The notes beneath the pieces are model-generated. The model saw only the letters and a program-made list of their open reading frames with translations. It made no database searches and was not told the DNA's origin. From Rhizobium albus (lineage in GTDB: Bacteria > Pseudomonadota > Alphaproteobacteria > Rhizobiales > Rhizobiaceae), in NCBI GenBank assembly GCA_030160035.1, contig BSNO01000001.1, positions 1,240,001 through 1,304,000 of the forward strand: a DNA stretch of 64,000 bases, written 5' to 3'. Made by a program: the position numbers and the translations under genes. Each line of letters begins with the position of its first letter. Position 1 is the stretch's first letter. Positions 25,561 to 34,397 of the stretch are shown here, piece by piece.

Positions 25561-25820
25561 GCTGACATAAAGCAAGTCACCGGTTTCGCATGCAGGTTCG
25601 AGCACGCGTGATGTGCAGAGCATTTGATGGAAAGACCGGATAGCCCGATTTCCCCCTCCCTAAGGGATATCCTTGGCTCTAACAGTTACTCAATGCAATA
25701 ATTACAGCTTTACATTCGTCTCTAGTTGCGGTGTCTGTTATTCGATTGACCTGTGACATCCTGCTTGACTTGAATTGGATGCATCTCGATTTTGACGAGA
25801 GACATTTCAAGGATACACGC
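25561..25820. other. AT-richer spacer between methyltransferase remnant and DUF5343 gene
   Basis: No convincing gene. Short minus-strand frames here do not continue the methyltransferase in a recognisable way. The stretch is visibly AT-richer than the flanking catabolic operons. A possible promoter (TTGACT near 25774) precedes the DUF5343 gene, but its -10 is poor. Confidence 0.4.
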
Positions 25821-26504
25821 ATGGCGACCCATCCATATATTTCTGGTGCCGGTAACATCACTCAGATGATCAACCAGTTGAAGCGGTCGTTTCCAGCGAC
25901 GGTCAATTCGGACACGGTGAAAAAGCTAGGCTTGGCTCCGAACAATGAGAGCTACGTGATCAACGTCCTTCAGTTTCTGAAGATCATTGACGCGGAGGGC
26001 AAAAGCACTGAGCGCGGCGAGGACGTACTCACGACGCATGACCCAGTCGAATTCCAGAAAGCATTCGCTGAACTCGTCAAAGATGCTTATTCCGACCTAT
26101 TCGACATTCATAAGGATGACGCCTGGGAACTCCCGAAAGCGAAACTGATCAATTACTTTCGCAAAGCGGATCGTACCAGCGAGATCATTGGCGGTCGTCA
26201 AGCCGGTGTTTTTCAAGCTTTAAGCGAGCTTGCTGGTTATCAGCCACCGGGGGCTGCGGCGGCACGTCCTAAAGCAAGCGCTGGGCCTAAACCAAGTTCC
26301 TCCGTAAGGGCACGGCCCGTCAAGAAGTCTCCCCCGCCTGAGATGGCTATCTCAGAGGTCCCGGCTACGAAGGAGGTTGAAGCGGGCACCAAGTCCCAGG
26401 ACATGGCTCTCACCGTACGTATCGAGATTAATCTCCCTTCCGGGGAAACTCGTGAAACTTATGACGCCATCTTCAAGAGCATCAAAGAGAACCTCTATCC
26501 ATGA
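25821..26504 (+). CDS. DUF5343 domain-containing protein
   Basis: A 227-residue cytoplasmic protein. Residues about 1-150 match the DUF5343 pattern (PYISGAGNITQMINQL, then SDTVKKLGLAPNNES, then a helical segment with YSDLFDI), which looks like a helical DNA-binding-type fold. A low-complexity Ala/Pro/Lys linker follows, then a short conserved tail MALTVRIEINLPSGET. The ATG at 25821 has AAGGA upstream. The stop overlaps the ATG of the next gene. By hand count, sampled lines of this and the next gene are 43-53% GC against about 62% nearby. Function unknown. Confidence 0.78.
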   Translation: MATHPYISGAGNITQMINQLKRSFPATVNSDTVKKLGLAPNNESYVINVLQFLKIIDAEGKSTERGEDVLTTHDPVEFQKAFAELVKDAYSDLFDIHKDDAWELPKAKLINYFRKADRTSEIIGGRQAGVFQALSELAGYQPPGAAAARPKASAGPKPSSSVRARPVKKSPPPEMAISEVPATKEVEAGTKSQDMALTVRIEINLPSGETRETYDAIFKSIKENLYP

Positions 26505-26989
26505 GCAATGCTCTTCGGCTTTTTGAAAGGATCGTACGCAATAGTAGCAAAGCAGATGCCTCAAAGAGCTATGCGGATCCCCTGCCGGTTCACCCGTTCG
26601 ATGAGCGCAATCTTCATCCAGAGGTGGCCGCTGTCGCAGTCAGGCTGTTCGACGATGGTCACTACTCGGAAGCGACCTTTGCGGCATTCAAGTTGCTGGA
26701 GAAGTCCGTCAAGAAAGCTTCAGGATGTGCGGACCTCGGCTTCAACCTAATGATGACAGCGTTCAATGAGGGAAAACCAGTCATAAAGCTCAACTCGTTC
26801 ACGTCCGATAGCGATAAGGATGAGCAGAAGGGCTACCGACATATCTTTGCTGGAGCCATGTCAGGAATACGAAATCCCCGTGGACACGATAATCGACAAG
26901 ATCCGATAGATCTCTGCCTTGATCATCTGGTCCTATCGAGCCTCCTCCTAAGGATCCTGGAGGGCCGCATCGAGTGGAGCCCGAAGTGA
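26501..26989 (+). CDS. TIGR02391/Ymh family protein with HEPN-type R-x4-H motif
   Basis: A 162-residue protein. HPEVAAVAVRLFDDGHYSEATFAA is the family's entry segment, and GAMSGIRNPRGHDN near residue 128 contains R-x4-H with a polar residue after the arginine, the active-site signature of HEPN ribonucleases. It overlaps the DUF5343 gene by four bases, so the two are made together. HEPN proteins often act as RNA-cleaving toxins or abortive-infection effectors. Whether this one cleaves RNA is inference. Lower GC suggests transfer. Confidence 0.8.
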   Translation: MSNALRLFERIVRNSSKADASKSYADPLPVHPFDERNLHPEVAAVAVRLFDDGHYSEATFAAFKLLEKSVKKASGCADLGFNLMMTAFNEGKPVIKLNSFTSDSDKDEQKGYRHIFAGAMSGIRNPRGHDNRQDPIDLCLDHLVLSSLLLRILEGRIEWSPK

Positions 26990-27203
26990 GGGACGAGACT
27001 CCCGCCGCAGGAACCGCCACAGGATTCCACCGAGATCATCAGCGCGATTTAAGCTGCGATGTCTACGGGAGGTGCTCTACAGCTCTCTCTGAGCTTTTAT
27101 GTGCGAAGCTGCGGTTAACCGACGACTAAGTTTTAAAAGAGTTGGCTCTGAATTCCACAACCGCGCACTTTCTTCGCAGCTGCCATAATTTGACGATGTC
27201 CTT
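26990..27203. other. Intergenic region without recognised gene
   Basis: About 210 bases after the Ymh gene. No RNA gene, repeat or terminator with a clear T-tract is visible. It marks the right border of the lower-GC insert; GC returns to local norm from about 27240. Confidence 0.4.
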
Positions 27204-27677
27204 GTGAAAGACGCATATTGGGTTGCTGGAAGCGCGAGATTCGAGAGACGGCGAGTGGTCAGGATTGGGGCGGATTGGGAAGAGCGACGGGGGCGCCGCT
27301 TGCGTGCGACCGATTTTGCCGCCTATGCGCTTCTGCTGCTCGCCTTGCTCGGCTACGCCTGCCTTCCGTCGAAGCCGTCGAACGGCATCGAAATCGCCGA
27401 GCGGCTCGCCCCGGTCTCCCTGTCGGCCGCTCTCTCGGCCGACCTGACCCAGAAATACCGCATCCCCAAGCAAGAGCAGGAATATCGCGCCCGTAGCGTC
27501 AGCTTCGACGCAATCGCAGCCGAAACGGGCGATGTGCCGTCGTCTGCCCTGGCGCCGGCGGTGACGCTGGCGCTGCCGGAGTTCGATACGGCGATCGTGC
27601 GGATCGGGCCGACTCCTGCCGGCAGCGAGCGGGCACGCGTGACGCCGGCGGCGAGGGGCCCCCCTTCGATCGTCTGA
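27204..27677 (+). CDS. Hypothetical protein with one membrane segment
   Basis: A 157-residue frame from a GTG at 27204, or about 125 residues from an in-frame TTG at 27300. One hydrophobic helix (FAAYALLLLALLGYACL) follows a basic stretch, consistent with a single-pass or signal-anchored protein. The remainder is Ala/Pro-rich without known motifs. Neither start has a clear ribosome site. It lies upstream of the antiporter operon on the same strand but 174 bases away. I do not recognise it. Confidence 0.45.
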   Translation: MKDAYWVAGSARFERRRVVRIGADWEERRGRRLRATDFAAYALLLLALLGYACLPSKPSNGIEIAERLAPVSLSAALSADLTQKYRIPKQEQEYRARSVSFDAIAAETGDVPSSALAPAVTLALPEFDTAIVRIGPTPAGSERARVTPAARGPPSIV

Positions 27678-27850
27678 GCCTTGCCAAGCGTCCAACGACG
27701 CTGCCGGCTTGGCCTCTTTCTTCGAATGGCACATGAAACGTGCATGCAGGAGCCAAGGACCCTCGCTTTCACGCGGCGGTTGCAACCGTTAGGCTTCCTG
27801 TTCGATGCGTTTACCCGCCCCACTTCAAGCGTCAGTTCCGGTACGTCTCC

Positions 27851-30778
27851 ATGTGGTCTAGTGAATGGCTCATCCTGCTCGTCGGTCTTCCGTTTCTCGG
27901 AAGCCTGCTGACGGCTTTGTTGCCGAGCCATTCGCGCAGTGCGGCCAATTGGCTGGCCGGTGCCATGGCACTTGCCTGTTTCGGCATTGCGATCAGTGCC
28001 TATTCGTCAGTGACCGACGGCATGGTCGTGCGCCATCAGGTGGAGTGGGTACCGCATCTCGGTCTCTCGCTCACGCTGCGGCTCGATGGTTTCGCCTGGA
28101 TGTTCTCCATGCTGATCACGGGCATCGGCGCCCTCGTGATCCTTTACGCGCGCTACTACATGTCGCCCAAGGATCCGGTCGTTCGCTTCTACGCCCTTCT
28201 GCTGGCATTCATGGGGGCGATGCAGGGGCTCGTGGTTTCCGGCAACATCATCCTGCTCGCGGTGTTCTGGGAGCTGACGAGCATCTTCTCGTTCCTCCTG
28301 ATCGGCTACTGGCACCATAACCAGGCGGCGCGCGACGGTGCGCGCATGGCGCTGACGATCACCGGAGCGGGCGGTCTGTGCCTGCTGGCCGGCATGGTGC
28401 TGCTCGGCCAGATCGTCGGCAGCTACGATCTTGATGTGGTGCTGCAGTCCGGCGACCTGATCCGCGCGAGCGATCTCTATCTGCCGACCTTGCTCCTCAT
28501 CCTCGCCGGCGCGCTGACGAAGAGCGCGCAGTTTCCGTTCCATTTCTGGCTGCCGAATGCGATGGCCGCGCCGACACCGGTTTCGGCCTATCTCCACTCC
28601 GCGACGATGGTAAAGGCGGGCGTCTTCCTGCTCACGCGGTTCTGGCCGGTGCTTTCCGGTACCGATGCGTGGTTTTTCATCGTCGGCTTCGCGGGCCTCA
28701 GCACGCTTTTGATCGGCGCCTACTTCGCCATCTTCCAGCATGATCTCAAAGGCCTGCTCGCCTATTCGACCATTAGCCATCTCGGGCTGGTCACGACGCT
28801 TCTGAGCCTCGGCAGCCCGCTCGCAGCCGTTGCGGCCATCTTCCACATGGTCAACCACGCGACCTTCAAGGCGTCGCTCTTCATGGCGGCCGGCATCATC
28901 GACCACGAGGCCGGCACGCGCGACATGCGGCGATTGAGCGGGCTCTTCAGTTTCCTGCCGATCACGGCGACACTTGCCATGGTCGCAAGCGCGGCCATGG
29001 CCGGGGTGCCGCTTCTCAACGGCTTCCTGTCGAAGGAAATGTTTTTCGCCGAAACACTCGAGCAGCACCGTGCATCGGTGCTCGACACGGTTACGCCCTA
29101 TGTGGCGACCATTGCCGCAGCATTCGCCGTCACCTATTCGATCCGCCTGATCCACACGGTCTTCTTCGGCCCGCGCGCAAGCGACCTGCCCAAGGTTCCG
29201 CACGAGCCGCCGCGCTGGATGCGCTTGCCGATCGAGCTTCTCGTCCTGGCCTGCCTCGTCGTCGGCACCATTCCGGGCCTGAGCATCGGCTCCTATCTCG
29301 ACACGGCGGTGGTCTCGGTGCTGGGCGACGCGACGCCTGTCTACAGCCTGTCTATCTGGCACGGCTTCAACCTGCCACTTGCGATGAGTATCGTCGCTCT
29401 CTTGGGCGGCATCGTTCTCTACATGGCGCTGAAATCCTATCTCGACTGGTGCGAAGAGGGGCCGCCGATTTTCCGTCGCCTCAAGGGGCAGCGCATCTTC
29501 GAGCGCATTCTCGTCGCCGTCAGCTGGCGCTGGGCGCGTGTGGCGGAGCGCTTCTTGGGCACGCGGCGGCTTCAACCGCAGCTGCGGTTGATCGTGGTGG
29601 CGGCAATTCTTGCCGGCGTGTGGGCCATGTGGGGTGCGCGGCATCTTGCGCCGCAACTGACCATCTCCGGCGTCGACCCGGTGCTCGCCATGATGTGGCT
29701 GGTTGGCGGAGGCTGCGCGGTCGCTGCCGCGTATCAGGCAAAATTCCACCGGCTTGCCGCGCTCATCTTTCTGGGCGTTGCGGGCCTCGTCACCTGCATC
29801 ACCTTCGTCTGGCTCTCGGCGCCTGATCTCGGCGTGACGCAGCTTCTGGTCGAGATCGTCACCACCGTGCTCATCCTTCTCGGGCTTCGCTGGCTGCCGA
29901 AGCGCGACGATCAGATCGAGCGGCATGGCTTCTGGGTTCGGCTGCGGCGCGGGCGCGACTTCTTCATCGCCGTCATCGCCGGTGCGGGCATGGCGCTGCT
30001 CGCCTATTACATGATGATGACGCCGCTGCCGCCGTCCGTTGGCGACTACTATCTGCAGCATGCCTATAGCGAAGGCGGTGGCACCAACGTCGTCAACGTC
30101 ATCCTCGTCGATTTCCGCGGCTTCGATACGCTTGGCGAGATCGTCGTGCTGGCCGTCGTCGCGCTGACGGTCTTTGCACTGCTGCGCCGTTTCCGGCCGG
30201 CGGAGGACAATTCCGAACTGCCGTATCAGCAGCGCGAACAGAACGAGTATGACAGCATCCAGCGCGATCGCGAGGTGGGCGAGACGCTGAAAGACTACCT
30301 GCTCGTGCCGTCGGTCATCATGCGCTGGATGTTCGCCGCGATCACGCTTCTGGCGGCCTACCTGTTCCTGCGCGGTCACGACCTGCCGGGCGGCGGCTTT
30401 GCGGCAGGCGTCGCGATGGCGATCGGCTTCCTTCTGCAGTATCTCGCCGGTGGCACGCGCTGGGTGGAAGAGCGCCTGCGCATTCGTCCCGTCCAGTGGA
30501 TCGGCTTCGGGCTGCTGGCGGCGACGGCGACGGGGCTTGGCTCGCTCACGGTCGGCTACCCGTTCCTCACATCCTACTTCCAGTACACGGAGGTTCCCTT
30601 CATCGGCGGCGTGCCGACGGCCTCGGCCCTGTTCTTCGATCTTGGCGTCTTCAGCCTGGTGGTCGGCGCAACCGTCCTGATGCTGGTCGCCATCGCCCAC
30701 CAGTCGCTGCGTGCACCGAAAGCGCGGCCAGATCGGGCGGTGGCCGAGCGGGCTGCGGTCGAGCAGGGAGAAAGCTGA
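27851..30778 (+). CDS. mrpA: Mrp/Pha-type monovalent cation/H+ antiporter subunit A, fused to subunit B
   Basis: A 975-residue polytopic protein. Residues about 1-600 are the NuoL-like proton-pumping module (KSAQFPFHFWLPNAMAAPTPVSAYLHSA is split over the conserved lysine and histidine helices). Next come the DUF4040 and MbhE-like segments, and the last about 140 residues (LRGHDLPGGGFAAGV) are the MrpB domain. The A-B fusion is the rhizobial PhaAB arrangement. The ATG at 27851 opens the first membrane helix. Subunits A-G form one membrane complex exchanging Na+ or K+ for H+, giving pH and salt tolerance. Confidence 0.95.
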   Translation: MWSSEWLILLVGLPFLGSLLTALLPSHSRSAANWLAGAMALACFGIAISAYSSVTDGMVVRHQVEWVPHLGLSLTLRLDGFAWMFSMLITGIGALVILYARYYMSPKDPVVRFYALLLAFMGAMQGLVVSGNIILLAVFWELTSIFSFLLIGYWHHNQAARDGARMALTITGAGGLCLLAGMVLLGQIVGSYDLDVVLQSGDLIRASDLYLPTLLLILAGALTKSAQFPFHFWLPNAMAAPTPVSAYLHSATMVKAGVFLLTRFWPVLSGTDAWFFIVGFAGLSTLLIGAYFAIFQHDLKGLLAYSTISHLGLVTTLLSLGSPLAAVAAIFHMVNHATFKASLFMAAGIIDHEAGTRDMRRLSGLFSFLPITATLAMVASAAMAGVPLLNGFLSKEMFFAETLEQHRASVLDTVTPYVATIAAAFAVTYSIRLIHTVFFGPRASDLPKVPHEPPRWMRLPIELLVLACLVVGTIPGLSIGSYLDTAVVSVLGDATPVYSLSIWHGFNLPLAMSIVALLGGIVLYMALKSYLDWCEEGPPIFRRLKGQRIFERILVAVSWRWARVAERFLGTRRLQPQLRLIVVAAILAGVWAMWGARHLAPQLTISGVDPVLAMMWLVGGGCAVAAAYQAKFHRLAALIFLGVAGLVTCITFVWLSAPDLGVTQLLVEIVTTVLILLGLRWLPKRDDQIERHGFWVRLRRGRDFFIAVIAGAGMALLAYYMMMTPLPPSVGDYYLQHAYSEGGGTNVVNVILVDFRGFDTLGEIVVLAVVALTVFALLRRFRPAEDNSELPYQQREQNEYDSIQRDREVGETLKDYLLVPSVIMRWMFAAITLLAAYLFLRGHDLPGGGFAAGVAMAIGFLLQYLAGGTRWVEERLRIRPVQWIGFGLLAATATGLGSLTVGYPFLTSYFQYTEVPFIGGVPTASALFFDLGVFSLVVGATVLMLVAIAHQSLRAPKARPDRAVAERAAVEQGES

Positions 30779-31122
30779 TGGAATTCGTCATTGCATTCGC
30801 CATCGGCGTGCTCGGTGCTTCGGGCGTCTGGCTCATCCTGCGGCCGCGCACCTATCAGGTCGTCATGGGGCTCGCGCTTCTGTCCTATGGCGTCAACCTC
30901 TTCATCTTCGGCATGGGCCGACTGCGGGTCAACGCGCCGCCCGTGCTGCCGGGGGAGGACGCCATCGATCCGGCGGCCTTTACAGATCCGCTTCCGCAGG
31001 CGCTCGTTCTCACCGCGATCGTCATCAGCTTTGCCACGACCGCACTGTTTCTGGTCGTGCTGATCGCTTCGCGGGGCCTCACCGGCACGGACCATGTGGA
31101 TGGCCGGGAGGGCGAGCGATGA
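30778..31122 (+). CDS. mrpC: Na+/H+ antiporter subunit C
   Basis: A 114-residue protein with three membrane helices, homologous to NuoK. LRPRTYQVVMGLALLSYGVN is the typical conserved segment, and TDPLPQALVLTAIVI carries the family's proline-glutamine kink before helix three. It overlaps the stop of subunit A by one base and the start of subunit D by four. Confidence 0.94.
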   Translation: MEFVIAFAIGVLGASGVWLILRPRTYQVVMGLALLSYGVNLFIFGMGRLRVNAPPVLPGEDAIDPAAFTDPLPQALVLTAIVISFATTALFLVVLIASRGLTGTDHVDGREGER

Positions 31123-32735
31123 CCGGGCAGTTCCCCCAATTGATCGTCGCACCGATCATCCTGCCGCTCATCGTCGGCGCCTTGCTGCTGTTCTTCGACG
31201 ACCGCGAGCGCCGGCTGAAGACGTCACTCGCGATCCTTTCGGTCGTCGCACAGCTTGCGATCGGGCTCACCCTCTTGGTCGGGGTGCATGGGTCGGACGA
31301 CGCGACGGCGCTCGTCTACCTGCTGGGCAACTGGCCGGCACCGATCGCGATCAACCTGATCGCCGACCGGCTGTCGAGCATCATGCTGGTGCTTGGCTCG
31401 CTGCTCGCGATCCCGGCGCTCGTCTTCGCCACCGCTCGCTGGGACAAGGCGGGGCCGCACTTCCATTCGATGTTCCAGTTCATGCTGGTCGGCATCAACG
31501 GTGCCTTCCTGACGGGTGACCTGTTCAACCTGTTCGTGTTCTTCGAGGTCATGCTGGCCGCGTCCTACGGGCTGGTGCTGCACGGGTCGGGACCGGCGCG
31601 CGTGAAGGCGGGGCTGCACTACATCGCCATCAATCTCGCCGCGTCGCTCGTTTTCCTGATCGGCATCGCGATGGTATTCGGCGCGACCGGCAGCCTGAAC
31701 ATGGCCGAAATCTCCATGCGTGCTGCGGAGCTTGAGGGTTTTGCGACGCCTGGTCTGCATGTCGGGCTCTCGATGCTTGGCCTCGCGTTCCTGGTGAAGG
31801 CGGCGATGTGGCCGCTCGGGAACTGGTTGGTGCCGGCCTATTCCGCATCTGCGGGGCCGGTCGCAGCCATCATGGCGATCCTCAGCAAGGTCGGCATCTA
31901 TGCGCTGATCCGGCTGTCGCTTCTGGTGCCGGCGGAAGGCGAGGTCTTCGGATCGCTCGTCATCTTCATTGGTGGCGCAGCCACACTCGTCTTCGCATCG
32001 ATCGGTCTCTTGGCAACGCAGTCGATCCGCACCGCGACGGCCTATCTCGTCATGGTTTCGTCCGGCACGATCCTCGCGACGCTCGGCCTCTCGGAGCCTG
32101 CGAGCACCACGGGTGCGCTTTATTACCTCGTCACCTCCACGCTTGCGACGGGCGCGCTCTTCCTGCTTGCCGAACTCTTGGAGCGCGACCAGGATCCATT
32201 GTCGGCGATGCTCTTCGTCACCATGGAAGCCTTTGGCGAGACCAGCCAGTTCGACACGGCGGAGGAGGAGATCGGTCGGCCCATGCCACAGGCAGCTGCG
32301 ATCCTCGGCGCCGGCTTCGGTATCCTGGCCATGGTGCTGATCGGCCTTCCGCCGCTTGCGGGCTTCCTCGCCAAGTTCGCCATTCTGCATTCCGTCATCG
32401 GGCCGGGGGCGCAGGCGATGTCCGAGGCCGTGACCATGCGCCTCGGGCTTGCGGCCTTGCTCATCTTCTCGGGGCTGACGGCACTGATCGCCCTGTCGCG
32501 CGCTGGGATTCGGACCTTCTGGGCGCCGGTCGAGCCGTTCACGCCGAGGGTGTCGATCGTGGAGGTGGCGCCTGTCCTGTTCCTCCTCGGGGTGATCGTG
32601 CTTCTGTCGGTCTATGCCGGACCCGCGGTGGATCTCATGGCGGCCACAGCCAATGATCTCCACATTCCCAACGGCTATCTCGATGCCGTGCTCGGTGCCG
32701 AACGCGTGCCGCCATACGCTGGAGGTGAAGAATGA
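31119..32735 (+). CDS. mrpD: Na+/H+ antiporter subunit D
   Basis: A 538-residue NuoN/NuoM-like membrane subunit. Conserved features include LTGDLFNLFVFFEVMLAASYGL with the glutamate needed for transport, and KAAMWPLGNWLVPAYSASAGPV with the channel lysine. It starts inside the end of subunit C (ATGA overlap) and its stop overlaps subunit E. Some C-terminal length variation is normal in the family. Confidence 0.95.
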   Translation: MTGQFPQLIVAPIILPLIVGALLLFFDDRERRLKTSLAILSVVAQLAIGLTLLVGVHGSDDATALVYLLGNWPAPIAINLIADRLSSIMLVLGSLLAIPALVFATARWDKAGPHFHSMFQFMLVGINGAFLTGDLFNLFVFFEVMLAASYGLVLHGSGPARVKAGLHYIAINLAASLVFLIGIAMVFGATGSLNMAEISMRAAELEGFATPGLHVGLSMLGLAFLVKAAMWPLGNWLVPAYSASAGPVAAIMAILSKVGIYALIRLSLLVPAEGEVFGSLVIFIGGAATLVFASIGLLATQSIRTATAYLVMVSSGTILATLGLSEPASTTGALYYLVTSTLATGALFLLAELLERDQDPLSAMLFVTMEAFGETSQFDTAEEEIGRPMPQAAAILGAGFGILAMVLIGLPPLAGFLAKFAILHSVIGPGAQAMSEAVTMRLGLAALLIFSGLTALIALSRAGIRTFWAPVEPFTPRVSIVEVAPVLFLLGVIVLLSVYAGPAVDLMAATANDLHIPNGYLDAVLGAERVPPYAGGEE

Positions 32736-33217
32736 GCAGGATCTTCCCTTACCCGGTCATGACGCTTGGACTGTTCGTCATGTGGATCGCGCTTGCCGGG
32801 GCAACGCCCGGTCATACGGTGCTGGCACTCATCGTGAGCACAGGCAGCGCGCTTACCTTGAAGGCGCTCGGTGAAAAGAGCACCCGGGTCAAGCGCGTCG
32901 GTGCCATCGTCACGCTTGCGCGCGTGGTCTTCGTGGACATCCTGCGGTCCAACTATGATGTCGCCCGGCTCATCCTGTTCGGCAAAAGGCTCGACCGCAA
33001 ATCCGGCTTCATGACTGTGCCGATCCGTCTCAAGAACCCGTCTTCGCTCGCGGTGTTGTCCATCGTGCTCACGAGCACGCCGGGAACCGCCTGGCTCGAT
33101 TACAATGCCGCCCAAGGCACGCTGATCATCCACGTCTTCGACCTTAAGGATGAATCGCATTGGCTGGATCTCATCTCCAACCGGTATGAGCGGCTTCTCC
33201 TGGAGATATTCGAATGA
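32732..33217 (+). CDS. mrpE: Na+/H+ antiporter subunit E
   Basis: A 161-residue membrane protein with an N-terminal helix pair and a soluble tail. VFVDILRSNYDVARLIL and VLSIVLTSTPGTAWLDY are MrpE signatures. It overlaps its neighbours by four bases on both sides. Confidence 0.93.
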   Translation: MSRIFPYPVMTLGLFVMWIALAGATPGHTVLALIVSTGSALTLKALGEKSTRVKRVGAIVTLARVVFVDILRSNYDVARLILFGKRLDRKSGFMTVPIRLKNPSSLAVLSIVLTSTPGTAWLDYNAAQGTLIIHVFDLKDESHWLDLISNRYERLLLEIFE

Positions 33218-33495
33218 GCGTCGTCATTCTCACGGTCGCGGTCTGGTTTTCGCAGATCATCCTCGCCTTGGCGATGATGCTGGTGGCCTACCGTCTCTTC
33301 ATCGGTCCGCGCGCACAGGACCGCATTCTCGCGCTCGACATGCTCTATGTCTGCGCCATGCTGCAATTGCTGGTCTTCGGCGTGCGCACCGGCAACGCGA
33401 TCTTCTTCGAAGCGGCGCTCATCATCGGCATGCTGGGCTTCGTCGCAACCGTGTCGCTCGCCAAGTTCCTGATGCGCGGGGAGGTCATCGAATGA
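33214..33495 (+). CDS. mrpF: Na+/H+ antiporter subunit F
   Basis: A 93-residue protein with three helices. AYRLFIGPRAQDRILALD is the MrpF signature (RLxxGPxxxDRxxALD), with the buried aspartate. Coupled by ATGA overlaps to E and G. Confidence 0.93.
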   Translation: MSVVILTVAVWFSQIILALAMMLVAYRLFIGPRAQDRILALDMLYVCAMLQLLVFGVRTGNAIFFEAALIIGMLGFVATVSLAKFLMRGEVIE

Positions 33496-33890
33496 CGGTC
33501 GATCTCGTCGAATATCCGCTCTGGGCCGCGATCCTGGTTTCAAGCTTCCTGGTCATCGGATCGCTCCTGACGCTGATCGGCGCCATCGGCATCGTGCGGC
33601 TCAAGAGTTTCTATGATCGAATTCACGCGCCGACGCTTGCCACCAGCTGGGGCACGGGCGGCATGGCCGTCGGCTCGATGATCTTCTTTCTGGTGGGCGG
33701 CGGGCGTCCCCTGGTCCACGAATTGCTGCTCGCCGCCTTCGTTACGATCACCACGCCCGTCACCCTCATGATGCTCGGCCGCGCCGCGATCTATCGCGAT
33801 CGATCGAGCGCGCGTCCGGGCATCCCGCCTTTGGGTCGACGGGTCGAGCTGAACTTGAGTGAAAAGCCTTCGGAAGGGGAGCTGAGCTAA
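33492..33890 (+). CDS. mrpG: Na+/H+ antiporter subunit G
   Basis: A 132-residue protein with three helices. GAIGIVRLKSFYDRIHAPTLATSWGTG is the MrpG signature region (read across two adjacent parts), and HELLLAAFVTITTPVT follows. The ATG at 33492 overlaps the stop of subunit F; the longer frame upstream is an out-of-frame reading of E and F. It ends the operon. Confidence 0.93.
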   Translation: MTVDLVEYPLWAAILVSSFLVIGSLLTLIGAIGIVRLKSFYDRIHAPTLATSWGTGGMAVGSMIFFLVGGGRPLVHELLLAAFVTITTPVTLMMLGRAAIYRDRSSARPGIPPLGRRVELNLSEKPSEGELS

Positions 33891-33903
33891 CGCTCGCCGG
33901 CCG

Positions 33904-34236
33904 TCATAGCGCGCGTTCTTTTTTCATCTGCGCGATCGCCGCATCGAGCTCGCGGATCAGTGAGGACAGGGCTTCGCGCTGTTCGGCTTCGGTGCTTTCA
34001 GCCTCGAGGGTCGCTTCCATCTCAGACGCACGGCGGCTGAGGTGGTCGAAGCCGAAGAAGCCGCCTGCGCCAGCAATCCCATGAGCGAGCTTTGCGATCT
34101 CACGGTGCCGAGTGTGGGACGTGACGGGGTGACTTTTTGCGATGGCGCCCAGGGCATTCCGGTCGCTGTGCAAACGCTCGATGAACTGCTCTTTCAAAGC
34201 ATCCAGAGATCGAACCACCGCAAGCTCCTTGCTCAT
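33904..34236 (-). CDS. Hpt domain-containing phosphotransfer protein
   Basis: A 110-residue mostly helical protein. KLAHGIAGAGGFFGFDHL matches the Hpt helix containing the phosphorylated histidine; the usual lysine of HxLKG is replaced by alanine (HGIAG), as seen in several alphaproteobacterial Hpt proteins. The ATG at 34236 (MSKELAVV) is preferred to an upstream in-frame ATG at 34305. No histidine kinase or response regulator is adjacent, so its phosphorelay partners are elsewhere. Confidence 0.78.
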   Translation of the reverse strand: MSKELAVVRSLDALKEQFIERLHSDRNALGAIAKSHPVTSHTRHREIAKLAHGIAGAGGFFGFDHLSRRASEMEATLEAESTEAEQREALSSLIRELDAAIAQMKKERAL

Positions 34237-34344
34237 AAAAGCACTTCGCACGGAGATGCGCGGTACTTTAGCAAAAAATGAACTGTCGAGTGGTGCAACG
34301 CCCAAAAGCCTTTGCGGTTGCAGCAGACTTTTCCGGTGCAGATC

Positions 34345-34385
34345 AAAAAAAGGTGCGCAAGGCCGTTTGCTGGCGGCCTTGCGCA
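34345..34385 (-). terminator. Rho-independent terminator of the GMC oxidoreductase operon
   Basis: A perfect 12-bp stem (34354-34365 with 34374-34385) and 8-base loop. On the minus strand it is followed by CC and seven T residues. It lies just past the GMC oxidoreductase stop at 34398. Confidence 0.88.
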
Positions 34386-34397
34386 GGAGGAGAAGCT

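Noticed and set aside
28007-30700. Very long open frame (about 900 codons) antisense to mrpA
   Set aside because: High-GC codon-position bias of the true gene leaves the opposite frame open; the product is rich in Arg, Asp, His and Gln with no fold or motif.
31224-32663. About 480-codon minus-strand frame over mrpD
   Set aside because: Antisense shadow of the antiporter subunit, low-complexity Arg/Asp/Glu sequence.
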